DNA from: Marasmius tenuissimus
Taxonomy: Eukaryota; Basidiomycota; Agaricomycetes; Agaricales; Marasmiaceae
DNA: 64,000 bases
Direction of reading: 5' to 3'
Assembly: GCA_029532415.1 (NCBI GenBank)
Contig: JAQOTA010000058.1
Coordinates: forward strand, 1,666,080-1,730,079
Below, piece by piece: positions 48,028-59,996 of this stretch; the stretch's first letter is position 1, and each line of letters begins with the position of its first letter. Made by a program: the position numbers and the translations under genes. The notes beneath the pieces were generated by a model, which searched no databases, was not told the origin of the DNA, and saw only the letters and a program-made list of their open reading frames with translations.

Positions 48028-49849
48028 ATGTCCGCCTTGGAACTTCCAAAAGACTCGCCAAACGATCTCGTTTTCTCTTACCTGCAATCACTTTTTGCCT
48101 TACTCGTAAGTTTGATCGCATTCGGTCCCTTTGGGCTTGACATCGTTGATTCCTCGGTCTCTTCTCAGGTTTTCGAACGTAAGTAATGCTATTCCCAACG
48201 ATTGAAGATGCTCATCAGACACTCTCAACCCAGTCGCTGCCGTAGTTATTCTCGTGCGTGCCGCCACACTATTCACTTTCAGGTATTGTTTGAAGACCAT
48301 GCCGTCCCAGGTCTATGACTATCTCCTGACGCTAGGTAGGTGGCTCGATGTACTCATCTAGATCAGGAATTCACGCAAGGCGTTTCTCAGATGAGGAGAT
48401 TCTCTACGTTTGGAACAAAAGCTGCCCGAACCTCGCAACAGCTCTATTTTTCATCGTTCGTTATCTGGTGTTCATTCCAGTCGGGCTCACCTACCACGGT
48501 CAGTATTAACACAGGTCCTCTTCTTGATCATACTTACCTCTAATCCGGTTCCAGGCTATGCGTCTCGTTCTACCCCTCTGGAGGACTGTAAAGCGTGGCA
48601 AAACGCTACCCAGCGTGAGTTCGATGCTTCGTCTTGCAATCCCTTTTCTCGAAACCGATACAACATTGAGTTCCTAACTGCCTTTGTAGATAGCGCCGCG
48701 GGCGTTATTATGCTCGTCGAAAGTACGACCTCATCTACTCCCTTGCTTTGCCCGCTTACCTACGTGATTGAGCGTCGATAGTCGTTCTTGGCTTGAGAAC
48801 GTGGGCGCTCTAGGACCGAAACATGAAGGTCGCGTTGTGCATTGGACTGGCCCTCGTTGTGCTTCTGGTCTTCAACCTTCAGAAACTCGCTACCATTGAC
48901 CAAACAGAGTCAGGTAACTCATAGTGTCGCCAGGCGTTCAAACTTCATAGGTCCCCCGCTTACACAAATCGCCAGACTTCAGTGTATATTTCTACAGACA
49001 GACTGGAATCTGTCCTCCTCAAGACGACGGGACAGGTGGCGTCACCCCCGGTAGCAAGGCGCTCTCCACCGGTTTCATGCTCATTGTCGCTTACGAGTTA
49101 GGTTAAGTTAATCTCGGCTCAGCTCTGAGTAATAGATACTAACGGCGCTCTCTGTAGCGATCCTTATCTTGACGTTGATACAGGCGTACCGACGTGGATG
49201 TGAGTGAGACCAGGTAGTTGAAAGCTGGTACGTATTAATCCTCTTCATAAGGCTTCCGGGATCGTGGGTCGAGCTCACGCTTCGTGGAATCGTTCATTTC
49301 TCAAGGTCAGTATTGAGCCTGCAGCGCAAAAGTATCACTGAAATGATTGATCGCGACCTGCAGGTGTTGCTTATAACTGCATCATTGTTCGCAAGTATCA
49401 TACCCGTACTTTTCCGCTCGAGATTTGAATTTGGATGCCCGTCTAGTGTTCTCGACGGTCAACCTTATCTGTCGCTATAAACTACCGGTGAGTCACCAGA
49501 CTTTGTATAAGGAAACCTTCAATGCACTGACTCCAACTCGCACGAGAGTCAACGTATGAGGACATCTTGATTGGGTCAGTTGCTTTACTTCCCCTTGATA
49601 TCCTGGTTTAACTCGTGAACCAGCTTCCAGCCGGTCCTGCATGCAGTCCCAGCTTCCCGGATGCTCCTACATCTCAGGAAGGAAACTCATCGACGTGGTG
49701 CTCCATCCGGAGTGTCATCGCTGTCAGACTTGGTAGCCCCCAATCCCGATCTCTCTCAGCCGCTCGGGGATCCTGGGTCCTCCTGCCCTCAAATCGCCTT
49801 TCCAGACCTGGGCGGTCCGCTCTCCTATGACTGTGAGTTGCCAGAATAG
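48028..49849 (+). pseudogene. DUF6533-domain membrane protein, copy c, with an in-frame nonsense codon
   Basis: Closest relative of copy b. MSALELPKDSPNDLVFSYLQ starts at 48028. Splicing gives VYDYLLTLDEEILYVWNKSC, NLATALFFIVRYLVFIPVGL, GYASRSTPLEDCKAWQNATQ and SAAGVIMLVE. In the next exon, where a and b read RxWxLWDR, this copy has LRTWAL-TAG-DRN, the TAG at 48811-48813 replacing the conserved TGG. The frame beyond stays open and recognisable: KVALCIGLALVVLLVFNLQK, DFSVYFYRQTGICPPQDD and ALSTGFMLIVAYE, to SYDCELPE and stop at 49849. The single stop inside an otherwise conserved frame points to recent inactivation, barring a sequencing error. Confidence 0.7.
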
Positions 49850-50890
49850 ACTTTTGGGGACGCAGAACTACAAGCTGTGGAACCTCGTGTACTACTATTC
49901 GTTGGTGCGTCGGCCGTTTTCTTCTGGCCATAGTCTGATTCAGTGGCGACAGTCAATGCAACTTCGGACGATATGCTTTCTCACTTTGTCGTCTGTCCCA
50001 GGGTGTTGTAATATACTCATTTCTCTCATTATTTCGATCCATACGGAGGGAGATGAGTAGAGAAGCGAGGATAGTGAATGGTTGAGATAAGCCAATAAAC
50101 GGTAATTTATGGATCTATAGTAAAGAGGACAGCCACTTCGGACGTGAGCCCGTCCTCGACTCGACCACATCAGGTTCTTCTTCGAGCCTCAACTGTGCAG
50201 GCGAGTCAGTAACAATATACAGAAAGAGGGCCGCGATGCTCACGTCGTCCAGATTCGAGTCCCATCAGTAGTGGCTGGTAGCCCTTTCCTTGTGGAGCGG
50301 AAGATGAGGGGATTAAGTTAGCCACTCGAGGAAAGCACAGTTGTAGGAACACTCACCTTGCTCTCCGTCGGTCACCACTAGCGCATCGACTTGCTAGCGG
50401 TAACCTTCGACCTGGAACCACATTAGGGACGACCAAGGTATCGGTGGGTATATATGGGTATAGAATTGATCAAGTGAAGTAGCACGCGTAGCCCGTGAGG
50501 CATTGGGACGTATTAGGGTATCTACGGAAGCTGGGTGCCTATGTATGATCAGAGAGGGAACGCGAAAACTCGAAGACTCGGAGGAAAAGGAATCGTGATA
50601 GACACGAATGGAATAAAGCCCGTAAGGCAGAACATGTGGAAGAAAAGATTAGGGTATCTGACAAATGCTAGCCAGAGAAAGGGTATCTAATTAGGGTATA
50701 TCGGGAATGCTGTACTATTAGATGAGGGTATCCGGGAGCCAGAGTCAGAGTCAAAGCCGAGCGGGAAGCACGCAGTAGTCCAGCGATCCAGTCAGAGAGA
50801 ACACAAGCAAGCCCAGTAGAGTTCGAGAGCGCTAGAGACCAGAGACCACAGAGGACCAGATAACCAGAAAGACCGAGATTCGAAAGCAGT
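49850..50890. other. Intergenic region with repeated TTAGGGTAT motifs
   Basis: No gene seen in 1 kb. TTAGGG occurs at 50513, 50649 and 50691, each continuing as TTAGGGTAT; further GGGTAT words lie at about 50446-50461, 50681 and 50726. These are degenerate and not in a perfect array. Confidence 0.4.
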
Positions 50891-51613
50891 TCAGAAACGT
50901 CTCCTCAGCACCTTCTTCTTCAACCCCGACCGCGCCCTTCGCCAAACCGACTTCTTCTCCTCGTAAGAGGGCCTATCGAACAGCCAGCTGTCGTCTCCGT
51001 ACTCGGCCTTCCATCTAAACTCTCGCTCCGAGGCCCCCATCGAGCCCCAATAGTAGCCGAGGGACGACGACGACGCCAGCCCAGCGCTAGAGTCCACACC
51101 GCCATCGTCTAACAACAGCTCCTCAGACTCGACACCCTCGACGTGACCAGCACGAGGAGAGGCAAAGTCGAAGAAGTCGTCGTCCATGTCGTAGACGATG
51201 GTGTGAAGGGCGACCATGTTTATCCGTCGAGAGACTACCGAGTCTGGATCCTCGAACGTCAGTCCGAGACCGGTCTTGTACGCGTCTGCAGCGGGCCACA
51301 AGTTGTCGTCCTGGTTGGCTGGAAAAGGGGCCACGTCCGGAGCGTCGAGCTCAGAGTCGTCGACCAACCTCGAACCTGCAGATCTGAGGCTGGCGGTAGG
51401 TCGAACGCTGTCGGTGACGGGGAGAGGAGAAACAGGAGAAAATGAAGGGAAAGGGAGGTCGGAGGGGGTATAAGGGGTATAGGGGCCACTGACACCGGGG
51501 ACAACGACGACGGTGAGTGCGATGACCAAGACCAGAATGTCTCGTATGTTGACCGACGAGCCATTGAGGTCGAGGTTGAGAGCGGCAAGAGCAGTATAAA
51601 CGCAGGAAATCAT
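50891..51613 (-). CDS. Hypothetical protein with one N-terminal membrane segment
   Basis: Single-exon, 240 residues, starting at the ATG at 51613 (MISCVYTALAALNLDLNGSS). Residues about 22-42 form a hydrophobic helix (ILVLVIALTVVVVPGVSG) that could be a signal anchor. A Pro-rich stretch (PYTPYTPSDLPFPSFSPVSP) is followed by an acidic middle (DDDFFDFASP) and a basic C-terminus KSVWRRARSGLKKKVLRRRF. Codons are GC-rich compared with the surrounding intergenic sequence. I recognise no domain; it may be an orphan or lineage-specific gene. Confidence 0.55.
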   Translation of the reverse strand: MISCVYTALAALNLDLNGSSVNIRDILVLVIALTVVVVPGVSGPYTPYTPSDLPFPSFSPVSPLPVTDSVRPTASLRSAGSRLVDDSELDAPDVAPFPANQDDNLWPAADAYKTGLGLTFEDPDSVVSRRINMVALHTIVYDMDDDFFDFASPRAGHVEGVESEELLLDDGGVDSSAGLASSSSLGYYWGSMGASEREFRWKAEYGDDSWLFDRPSYEEKKSVWRRARSGLKKKVLRRRF

Positions 51614-52273
51614 CGTAAATCGTGAGTGCAAGGTGAGTGCAAAGGCAGAGATGATGGGGGTAGGTGGTTAAGCCTGGGGAAGGAGGGAATCTCTGGGAGG
51701 GCAGGATTATAAGGGGCTTGTGTTTGACTTTGTGTTGACAATGTTTGATCAAGCGTGGCAGTACTCGCACTGGTAGGATCTTGAGAGAGGCAACTACTCA
51801 GAATTACACGAACAGTCCCAAAAGAAAAGCGTTGAGTTTACGGGAGGAGGAGACGGAGGTCGAAGCCTGTCGAAGCATATGCGGCATCTGATCAACCCTG
51901 ATTGATCAATTGATCCACCTTCCCCATTTGTGGTGGTGACCCGCAGTCACTCCGTTGACGGTTCTTGTAGGTCCTCGTGAGTCACTGTCACCTATCCAAC
52001 TACCTAGCTCTCCACGGATAATTGGTATTTGAGTGGAGAATTATTCTCTAGGGCCTGTTTCGCGAGTTACTATAGGATTACGCTTGATTGCGCCCCTTGT
52101 CTTGGGTCGTGATAATAATGTCCCGGTTCCGAGTCCCGACTCTATCCCCTCGCGTTGACTTTGGTCACGCGTAATCAAATCGCGCGAAGGGCTTGACGGA
52201 CTCGAATAAGGTAGAATCAGTAATATACATGTGAGCGAAACCGATCGTCGTCAATACTTCTACGTCGTGTTCA
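51614..52273. other. Intergenic region, no gene seen
   Basis: Upstream region of the hypothetical protein and 3' region of the MFS transporter. TGATCAACCCTGATTGATCAA near 51890-51910 is a short inverted repeat. No coding feature. Confidence 0.4.
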
Positions 52274-54835
52274 TTACAACACGTATCTAAAATCTCTGTT
52301 TTGAATATCAGTCAAATCCAAGAACGCCTGGAAAAGAGCATCGCCAGTCAATGGGTTTTGTCACCAAACCTGCCAAGTGGGAGACTGACCTTGTCCACCT
52401 GCTTCTGTTCCGTAGTTCCATCGGCATTAACATGAGTGATAAAGACGTTGTCGTACGTGTCGTCCCGCGTTTCCATGTCGCGTTTCTTGTTTTCACGAGC
52501 GAGCATCCAACGCAGAATCCACATCAGGATTGCAGATGCTCCAACTGACGCGGATAGGAGATCCCAAGGGACATGGTTACTGTACGACCATCAGAACAGT
52601 CTCAGAAGAGGACGAATATCGCCCTCACCGTGGTTGATACTTCTTCTCCCAGACGAAGGGACCGGCGAAGTTACCGATAGAATATGCAATAAGAACAATA
52701 GCGTTTGTAGTGATTCCTGCGAGCAAGAATGAGCGGATGCGTCGAAGCAGGAAGTTGCTCAACAACACGTACGTTTCGTATGCCCTGACGTGAGTGTCGA
52801 CACCCAACCCAGGAAGATGGCGAAGGGCGCAATTGCGAAGACTGAAGGCGAAAGGTGAGTCTGAACCCTATCTCAATGCCGCGAAGGAGAGTACGCACTA
52901 GATAACCAATAACCGAATAGTAAGCCTACCTTCGTATGAGAAGGTAAAAGGTTAACCACAAGGCATCCCAGCAGGGCTGGGACGAACATAAGGATACCGG
53001 CATACCCTCGACCGATAGCTGGAACCGTAGCGAGAGTTACCCCGAGCCATATGGTGAGGATTAACACAACCCCATCGACACATCCTATCAAAGTGGTCTG
53101 AATAGTGCTGAAGCCGAACTGGCTTACGATGAGTTGTCGCTGATTTGTCAACTAAGGAGGAAAGTTAGTTCGCGGTCTTCGTCAGCACGGCGAATGACGC
53201 ACAGAGTTGAGAATATTACTTCAATATGCAACACTTTCAGTTACTTGCACAAATGCAATGACAAAGCAGACACTCACGCGACCGCTGCGAATAGCGCCAT
53301 AACCCAGACTTTAGAATCCCGCAGTGTTTCCATGAACCTGATAAGTAGCGTCCTCAGTCACTGAATCGTGCTGTCTGCGTCGTCTACTCACTGATCCCGC
53401 TTCCATTGTTTGTTTTCAACGCCAGTTTGGTTGACCTGAATACGTTGCACCGCAAGGATGCGCTCCTCGGGAGTAAGAAAAGCCGCCGTAGTAGGGGAAT
53501 CTGGGAACCAAAACCTACAAAGAATGTCAGAACCTTCATAGAAGCTTCATTGTGGTTCTCACCAGAAGAGAATCGCGGTCACTAATGTGATTATGCCCGT
53601 GATGATCATCAACCTACGGGAGAAGACGGTTGAGTGCTAATAGCGACGAATGGCCTGCGAAACTCGGTGTACCATTGCCAGGGCATGAAGTTCGGGGTCT
53701 ATATGTTATTGGCAGTGTTACTTCGAGAATGTATGGAAAAACAGCCGTGGGATCGACGCACCCTAGTATGCACGACTCCGAACGCCAGGAAGCCAAGAAA
53801 TATGACGGCGAAGCCGTTCATGAGGACTGCATAGCTTTATGTCAAAATTGGCGAGGTTGATCGCGATCGGGATTCGGCTTACACCAGTATCCTACACGTC
53901 TAGTCTGCTCTGTGCGCGTATAGAACATTGACGTTACCTGGAACGGGCCGGTGTTAGCGATTTGGACTTCAAACAAGATACCGTGAAACTTGCGATCATG
54001 AACCCAGGGGTTATTGCTCCTTCACACGCTCCCAGTATGAATCTAACCGCGAATAGAGCTCCAAATGACTTGCAAGCGGCATGTGAGAGAAGGGCGATGG
54101 CCCAGATCAAGATGTTGATGCTGGTGTCGGTGATGAGTCTCGGCAATTACCCGGTATCCATGTAACGTACCTCATCCATTTCCCGACTGGGTATCGTTGA
54201 AGAGCGAGGTTTTGAGGGTACTGAAGAATGGGGTTTTCAGCAAAGTATTACGGTCTGGACGGCCGGCGTGGCGTACTTGAAACACAAGATAGCTGATGTA
54301 GAAGACTGCTCCCAACCAATTGAACTCGGTTTGCGTGAGTTTGGCACCAGGTCTTTGCGATGACAGGAACATCAGCACTGGAATGGGAGGCTAACAAATT
54401 TTTGCACTCACATAATCCCGAGAATAGCAGATTGCCCCAACGTCGTCTTGTCTGCAAAAGTCATCCTATGAACACAATAAGTGGTCATCATCTTTCAATC
54501 ATCTGAGGTCAAGTTCCACATACAGGTAGAGGACTGTTCAGAAGAGAGAGAAAATCAGTCGTGGCGTCGTGAAGCGAGTGAAGCGGATCGTACTGCACAT
54601 GAAGGGCATCAAGTGCCAATCAATTTTGCGTCTGTCCTGAGAATGAGTGACCTGGACGCGACCTCGAACAACTTTGAGCATGAACAACGCACCTCAACGC
54701 TGAAGCAACCTGGGGGTCCAACTGTGCATCTTTTCCGGCTGTGAGTTGTGCAGCGGTGTCAACTTCCGAGCCTTTGACAGTCCGCGCCGCTGGGAAGTCT
54801 TCCCGTTTCTCGGATTGAACACTTTTAGAGTCCAT
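52274..54835 (-). CDS. MFS transporter, allantoate permease (Dal5/Tna1) family
   Basis: Plasma-membrane H+ symporter of the anion:cation symporter family, moving small carboxylates, vitamins or ureides. Start at 54835 (MDSKSVQSEKREDFPAARTV), then KIDWHLMPFMCS, VLYL, MTFADKTTLGQSAILGI, LTQTEFNWLGAVFYISYLVF, SINILIWAIALLSHAACKSF, GALFAVRFILGACEGAITPG, WLMIITGIITLVTAILFWFW, FLTPEERILAVQRIQVNQTG, LTNQRQLIVSQFGFSTIQTT, KVGLLFGYWLS, TTNAIVLIAYSIGNFAGPFV and WEKKYQPR. The C-terminus ends QNRDFRYVL at 52274. Twelve helices are expected. The family motifs FADKTTLGQSA and GACEGAITPG are intact. Substrate not predictable. About ten introns. Confidence 0.92.
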
Positions 54836-55608
54836 ATCGGAACGACAGGGGATTTTCGAGTTGGGGGAACCTTGGGCGCGACCAGGAGCTTATATGGGAG
54901 AGTGTGAGTGCGCAAATCCTCGCAGCTTCGATTTTCTATGTCGAGTAAATAAGGTCCATCAGGTGTCACGGAGCAGGGTGACGAGAGTTATTTCAAGGGA
55001 GAAACGAGAAATCCTAATCCGAGCGATTCCAATTCAATGAAGAACTTTGAATCTTGATCGTTGATGGCCGCAAGCGTGATAAGGTGAAGTACATATGTAC
55101 AAATCCCGAGAACATTTCTTTTCGGAGGTTCCTTGAATCCGCTGATGTCGAAAAAAGGACATAACTGCTGTTCGCTAATTATTTCCTTCTGCAGCCGGAA
55201 CCTCGGGGTTCGGCTCGAGCGTCGAAACCTACAGTGATATTTCTAGTGTCCCAATAGCGAAAACAAGCGAAATATATGGCGTACCTGTCCCGTTGATACC
55301 CAGCTCTTGAGTGTCCTATCTGTCTCCGAAATGGAGGGAGAGTGACGTTTTGAACGGACCCCAGTGCCAACGCGATGCTGCTCGGTGATGGCGTGAAATG
55401 AAGATGTGCGCGTCGCAACAAGCTCGCAGCAGCAACAAGCTGACATCAACGACACACGCTACACGCACCCTGTTGTTCTCGACCAATTGACTCTCAATTC
55501 CCCAGCTTTTTGTTCGTTTGAGGAGGCACATAAAGGCATCTTTATTCTCTTCTAATTCGAACGCCAACAGCGTTCATAATCTGAGTTTCTTCCGTCTCTC
55601 TTTCCGTC
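54836..55608. other. Divergent intergenic region between the MFS gene and CLP1
   Basis: 770 bp with short minus-strand frames at 55179-55567 (for example MAFELEENKDAFMCLLKRTK) that lack recognisable features. No gene is called. Confidence 0.4.
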
Positions 55609-57594
55609 ATGTCTGAAGGATCAGAATCATCAAGCAAGGAGTGGGTACTTGAGCCAGAAACAGAATACAGGTTCGAACTCGATCCTGGTACATCGCTAGC
55701 GATCAAGGTGAGTACATCTCTCGGCCGTTCGACCGTAATTCACGTCGATTGAATGATTTTTCTTCTTTTTTCCTCTTAGCTGTTACGTGGAAATGCAGAG
55801 ATCTTTGGGGCTGAGATGGTTGAAGGGAAGCCCTATCTCTTCGGTTCTGAATGTAAAGCAGCGGTATTCACTTGGGTTGGTTGTACACTGCAGATGAGTT
55901 ACACTTTCATCGATACCGAGACGAGGCACCTTATTTTTGCTTCCCAGAGCACGTAATCGGCCAACCTTCGACAGAATATGTATCGGAAGAGACCCCAATG
56001 GCAGTTTATGGGAATCTACACATAGCGTTGGAACAGATGCGTGTCCGAGCGCTGGCCAAGCATCGAGGATCACCAGAGCCAGAAGGCAGACCTTCACCCA
56101 ACCTCCCTGCAGAGCCTCCTAGAGTGCTGGTATTGGGTCCCGACAACGCAGGCAAGACTACGCTTTGCAAAATCTTGATCAACTATGCAGTGCGCGCTGG
56201 TCAGGCGTGGTCACCAATCCTTGTGAATGTTGACCCCAGCGAGGCAAGTGGCACCCCCGACTAAGCTTACCGATCGAGAAGGAGAAAACCTCACATCATT
56301 CCCCAGGGAGCATGGGCAGCTCCAGGTGCTATTTCGGCCACTTCGGTATACAGTCCACTTCCGACTTGCTCGCCGTCCTCTCCACTAGGCTCAGCTGCCA
56401 CCTCCGCACCGACTAGCCTGGGATCCAATGCGCTTCTTCCCCTTGTGTATTGGTACGGTCACTCAAGCACTACCCGGAACCCTTTGTTGATGGATAGACT
56501 CATCCGAAACCTCGGTGTTAACGTCGATGACAAATTTTCCAACGACCCAAAGGGCGCGGCACTTTTGCTTCGTTGTCCAGATCATTCTAGCTGACCATTC
56601 GCACCTGCAGGCCAAACAGCCGGACTAATCGTTGACACTCCGTCTTCGTTCGCATCTGGGACTGCCGTCAATAATGAACAAAGGCAGAAGCTCATAAAGG
56701 CGTGTGTAGACGCTTTCAAAAGTTTGTGCCTTGCACCTTGCCGACCTGTTCCTTTGCCACCGCTGACAACCATGTTTCTAACTTTTCGTAGTAAACATCA
56801 TTCTTGTCGTGGGACACGAAAAACTAAACGTCGAGATGCAAAGAACCTACGGATCCAGCCTGAAAGTTGTCAAAGTCCCAAAATCCGGTGGCGTAAGTCT
56901 CTCCTTCGGCTGCTTCTCAATGAAAAAGAAGAAGAATGAACTGGCACTTCTTTAGGTCGTCGAACTCGACCATGGCTATCGGGAGCGCGTCAGGAACAGG
57001 CAGATCCACACCTACATGTACGGTGAAGTCATTCCACCACCACCCGGAGTCTCAGGAGGAACTCAAGGAGGGGAAGCAACTACCGATCTTACGCTCGCCC
57101 CCTCATCAACGGCGATTAACTTCGGTGACTTGAACATTTACAGAGTTGGAGCAGGTAAGTTCCCTGGATACCTACTCCCTGCGCGTTTCCCTCATGAGCA
57201 CGCCTTCCAGCCACTATGGCACCCTCCTCTGCCCTACCCATCGGAGCATCTCGTAGCGTCTCAGAGATGCAACCCGTACTAGTAGACCCATCAATACCAG
57301 GATCCGGTCTTCTGAACGCAATCCTAGCAGTCTTAGCTCCGTTCAATCCCGACGAAAATGAACGGTACGATGAAGAAATCCTAGATCTAGCGGTCATCGG
57401 TTTCATTGCTGTGTACGTTGTGTGCTACTCTAGTCTCACGCAGCTCCACATCTCAACTCTTCACTTTCATTTTTTCTATTCACAGAACCCACATCGACGT
57501 CGCTCATAAGAAGTTAACCGTCCTTTCTCCGACGCAGGGGTCACTGGTGGGGAAAACGGCGGTCATCGGTTCATATGAATGGCAAGAATTGTGA
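55609..57594 (+). CDS. CLP1: Polyribonucleotide 5'-hydroxyl kinase / pre-mRNA cleavage factor subunit CLP1
   Basis: Component of cleavage factor IA in mRNA 3'-end formation. Start MSEGSESSSKEWVLEPETEY at 55609. The N-terminal beta domain carries FGSECKAAVFTWVGCTLQ and, after an intron, QPSTEYVSEETPMAVYGNLH. The P-loop is PRVLVLGPDNAGKTTLCKIL, then PILVNVDPSEGAWAAPGAIS across a GC-AG intron (56244-56306). Further blocks: LPLVYWYGHSSTTRNPLLMD, AGLIVDTPSSFASGTAV, VNIILVVGHEKLNVEMQRTY, VVELDHGYRERVRNRQIHTY, MYGEVIPPPPGVSGG, and a C-terminal domain ending VIGSYEWQEL at 57594. Family-complete with about eight exons. In yeast-type fungi CLP1 binds ATP but is not an active RNA kinase; activity here is untested. 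Confidence 0.93.
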
Positions 57595-59948
57595 TGAATG
57601 TCACCTAACATCTCAAAAATAGACACTTGCGAACTTGTGGCACCATCGGAGTCCGTGTGTAAGCCGCTGAGGTGACGATGAGCGTCGGAGGCCAAACGCG
57701 GAAAGAAGTATTTTACAGAAGATGCGAGGCCGAGGACGAAAACCTCCACCTTCACGCCCCACTTGAAGAATACCGTGAATTGAGAGACAGACGGTGTCAA
57801 AATCTGTTGATCATCATACATGGTAAATGTGTTCAGCATTCAACAAAGGGGAAAGATAACGATAGAGCTTTGTCGTACCCCTAGCCCAGGGCCAAAATTT
57901 TCCGAATAACAAGGCCTCAAAATCACCCCTTACCCACACGGGGAATTCATTTGACGAGATACCTCCTTCTTTGAATACAGTGTCGAAATGCCAGAGGATT
58001 CACACACGCACCCACACCCTAGTAACCGTAGGGTTGCCACCATCGCCTGGATTCAATGTTTTTCCAAATTATCGGCGACGTTGATATGATGTGGTGAGGC
58101 TCGATATTCTGACGTTTTCTCCTGGTACCCGCATGAACCGTAACGTCTACCATACAGCAATATCGAGTCCAGCCTGAATAGTATAGCCAAAGTGGGGGCG
58201 GGCGCTCGCGACTCGGGAAGATAGTTCTCAAAATTTCTCGTAGACGCCGGCGGGCATCAGAAAGCTGAAGATGAAACGTCCTCTGGAACACGATCGGGAA
58301 GAAACTTGAAGTCGTATGGGAGTTTTTCATCTTTCACAGAGGAGCCGCCGTCACTGGAGGGGGGGCGTTTCCGCGCCGTAGAGCGATTTGCTCGTTGGTC
58401 GTCACGGTCTATGATTGATCTCCTCAAGCCTGAAATTCTTGCGCGAGATTCCGTCGTTCGACTCCTATTTCAGTGGTTTTCATCCAGTCACCTGTCAGGA
58501 GAATTCAGTCAGTCTCATTGATATTCAATATATGTGCTTATAGTGGGAGGTAGAACGTGGCCATGGGAGGCGCGAACTCTGTCTGCATCGCAAAATGCAG
58601 ACGGTTCCAGGCTCTGGAGCTGTTTCGCCATCACTCGAGACACACCATCATACTGAAAAGCAACCTTTCGCTACATCCAGGAAACGATTGTCTTCCCTGT
58701 ATCGTCAGGACGTCGCGCGAGACTACCTTGAAACCGCACTGTGAGAGTTTCAGCCATCTTCAAAAGTCTACGCCACGAATATTTCAAGAAAATCACTTAT
58801 GAAGAATGCTCAAGGCCCTACTCGAACAAAACTAACGAACAACGCACCTTCCAACGAGAGTCTTCTGGTATCGGTTGGCGTTTAGATTGACTAACGAATC
58901 ACAGAGGGTCGAAGTTGGTGGTGGTTCGGATGAGAGTCAGGACAACGAGCGTCAATCATCGCATTGGCCAAGCGACGTGCGCATTGACCGCAACTGCTAA
59001 CAACCATCATGATCCGCTCGACTCTCAGACACAACACAGAGCGGATCGCCACTTAGAGCAAGTGGAGCAACTCATGCAGACCTTAGCATTGGATAGGGAT
59101 TATAGCATGTTCATAGAACAAGCATGATTTTAGCGTGCTTATGGAAACCTTGGTGCAAGCATCCCCCCGTTACGAGAGGACTCACCGTCCATAAGCACAC
59201 AAGGGAGGAAAGGACATAGCGAAAGGCACCCTGAAGCGGAAGCTATGAATTAGGTGTGTCCTCGATCCCCATTTCTACCGCATTTTTGACGAGCGTTCTA
59301 TCTAGCACTCTGCCACACTCGGAGGAGATTGAAGAATCCCTATCTCATCGACTGCCGTTTTCAACCTAGAACATACTTTCGACCCATATGCTGTTATCAT
59401 ATCCGTAACGTACATTGAGAGTTTTACGACCGGGAGGCCCCATCCGGCTCCTTTCCATCAAGTACCGCCCCAGACGCTCGCCGCCGTAGTATTGCGTTTG
59501 GGTGTGAGTGCTCTTTTGGCATCGGAGAGGTCATTCACACACTTACCTTACTTTCCCGAGACCTGGTTGCCTTCAGTTATCGCTTAACTTTGATGATCTT
59601 TCGTTTTCGAATTTGTCCGATGAAATCCAGGTTTGAGGGTGTTCTAGGAGTGCAGTAAGTTTTTTTATCCTTCCTCCGTAGTCTTTTTCTTCTACAATCA
59701 CCATGTTGTTGTATGCGTCCAGATGAAGAGAAGACACGGTTGATTGGGATCATAACGTGGAGGGGTCAGCAGCTTCAGCTCGGCGAATCAAGTAGACTCG
59801 TCGGCCGTGACAAGGAAGTGGAGATATGGATCCTGCACAAGCCCAAGCCTACTCTATCGGATGATCATGAAGAGTTTCTATCAGCACAAGTCACGAAATC
59901 GATACGCTCGGGACTTGTCATACAGATGTTGCGACATGACTCTGAGAG
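57595..59948. other. Gene-poor region of 2.4 kb
   Basis: Frames at 57672-57884, 58019-58330 (minus), 58306-58521, 58557-58802, 58915-59127 and 59713-60102 are short, without conserved motifs, and do not join plausibly. The last overlaps the promoter and first exon of the following gene in another frame. I see no RNA gene or clear repeat. Confidence 0.4.
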
Positions 59949-59956
59949 TATAAATA
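59949..59956 (+). promoter_or_regulatory. TATA box of the 59997 gene
   Basis: TATAAATA sits 48 bp before the ATG at 59997, a short but workable spacing, and supports that start over the upstream frame. Confidence 0.5.
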
Positions 59957-59996
59957 CTGAATATATCGGCACCTCATCCAGATACAATCACCCGCA

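Noticed and set aside
58019..59127. Several short frames between CLP1 and the 59997 gene
   Set aside because: They do not join through plausible introns and have no recognisable domain or compositional bias of real proteins.
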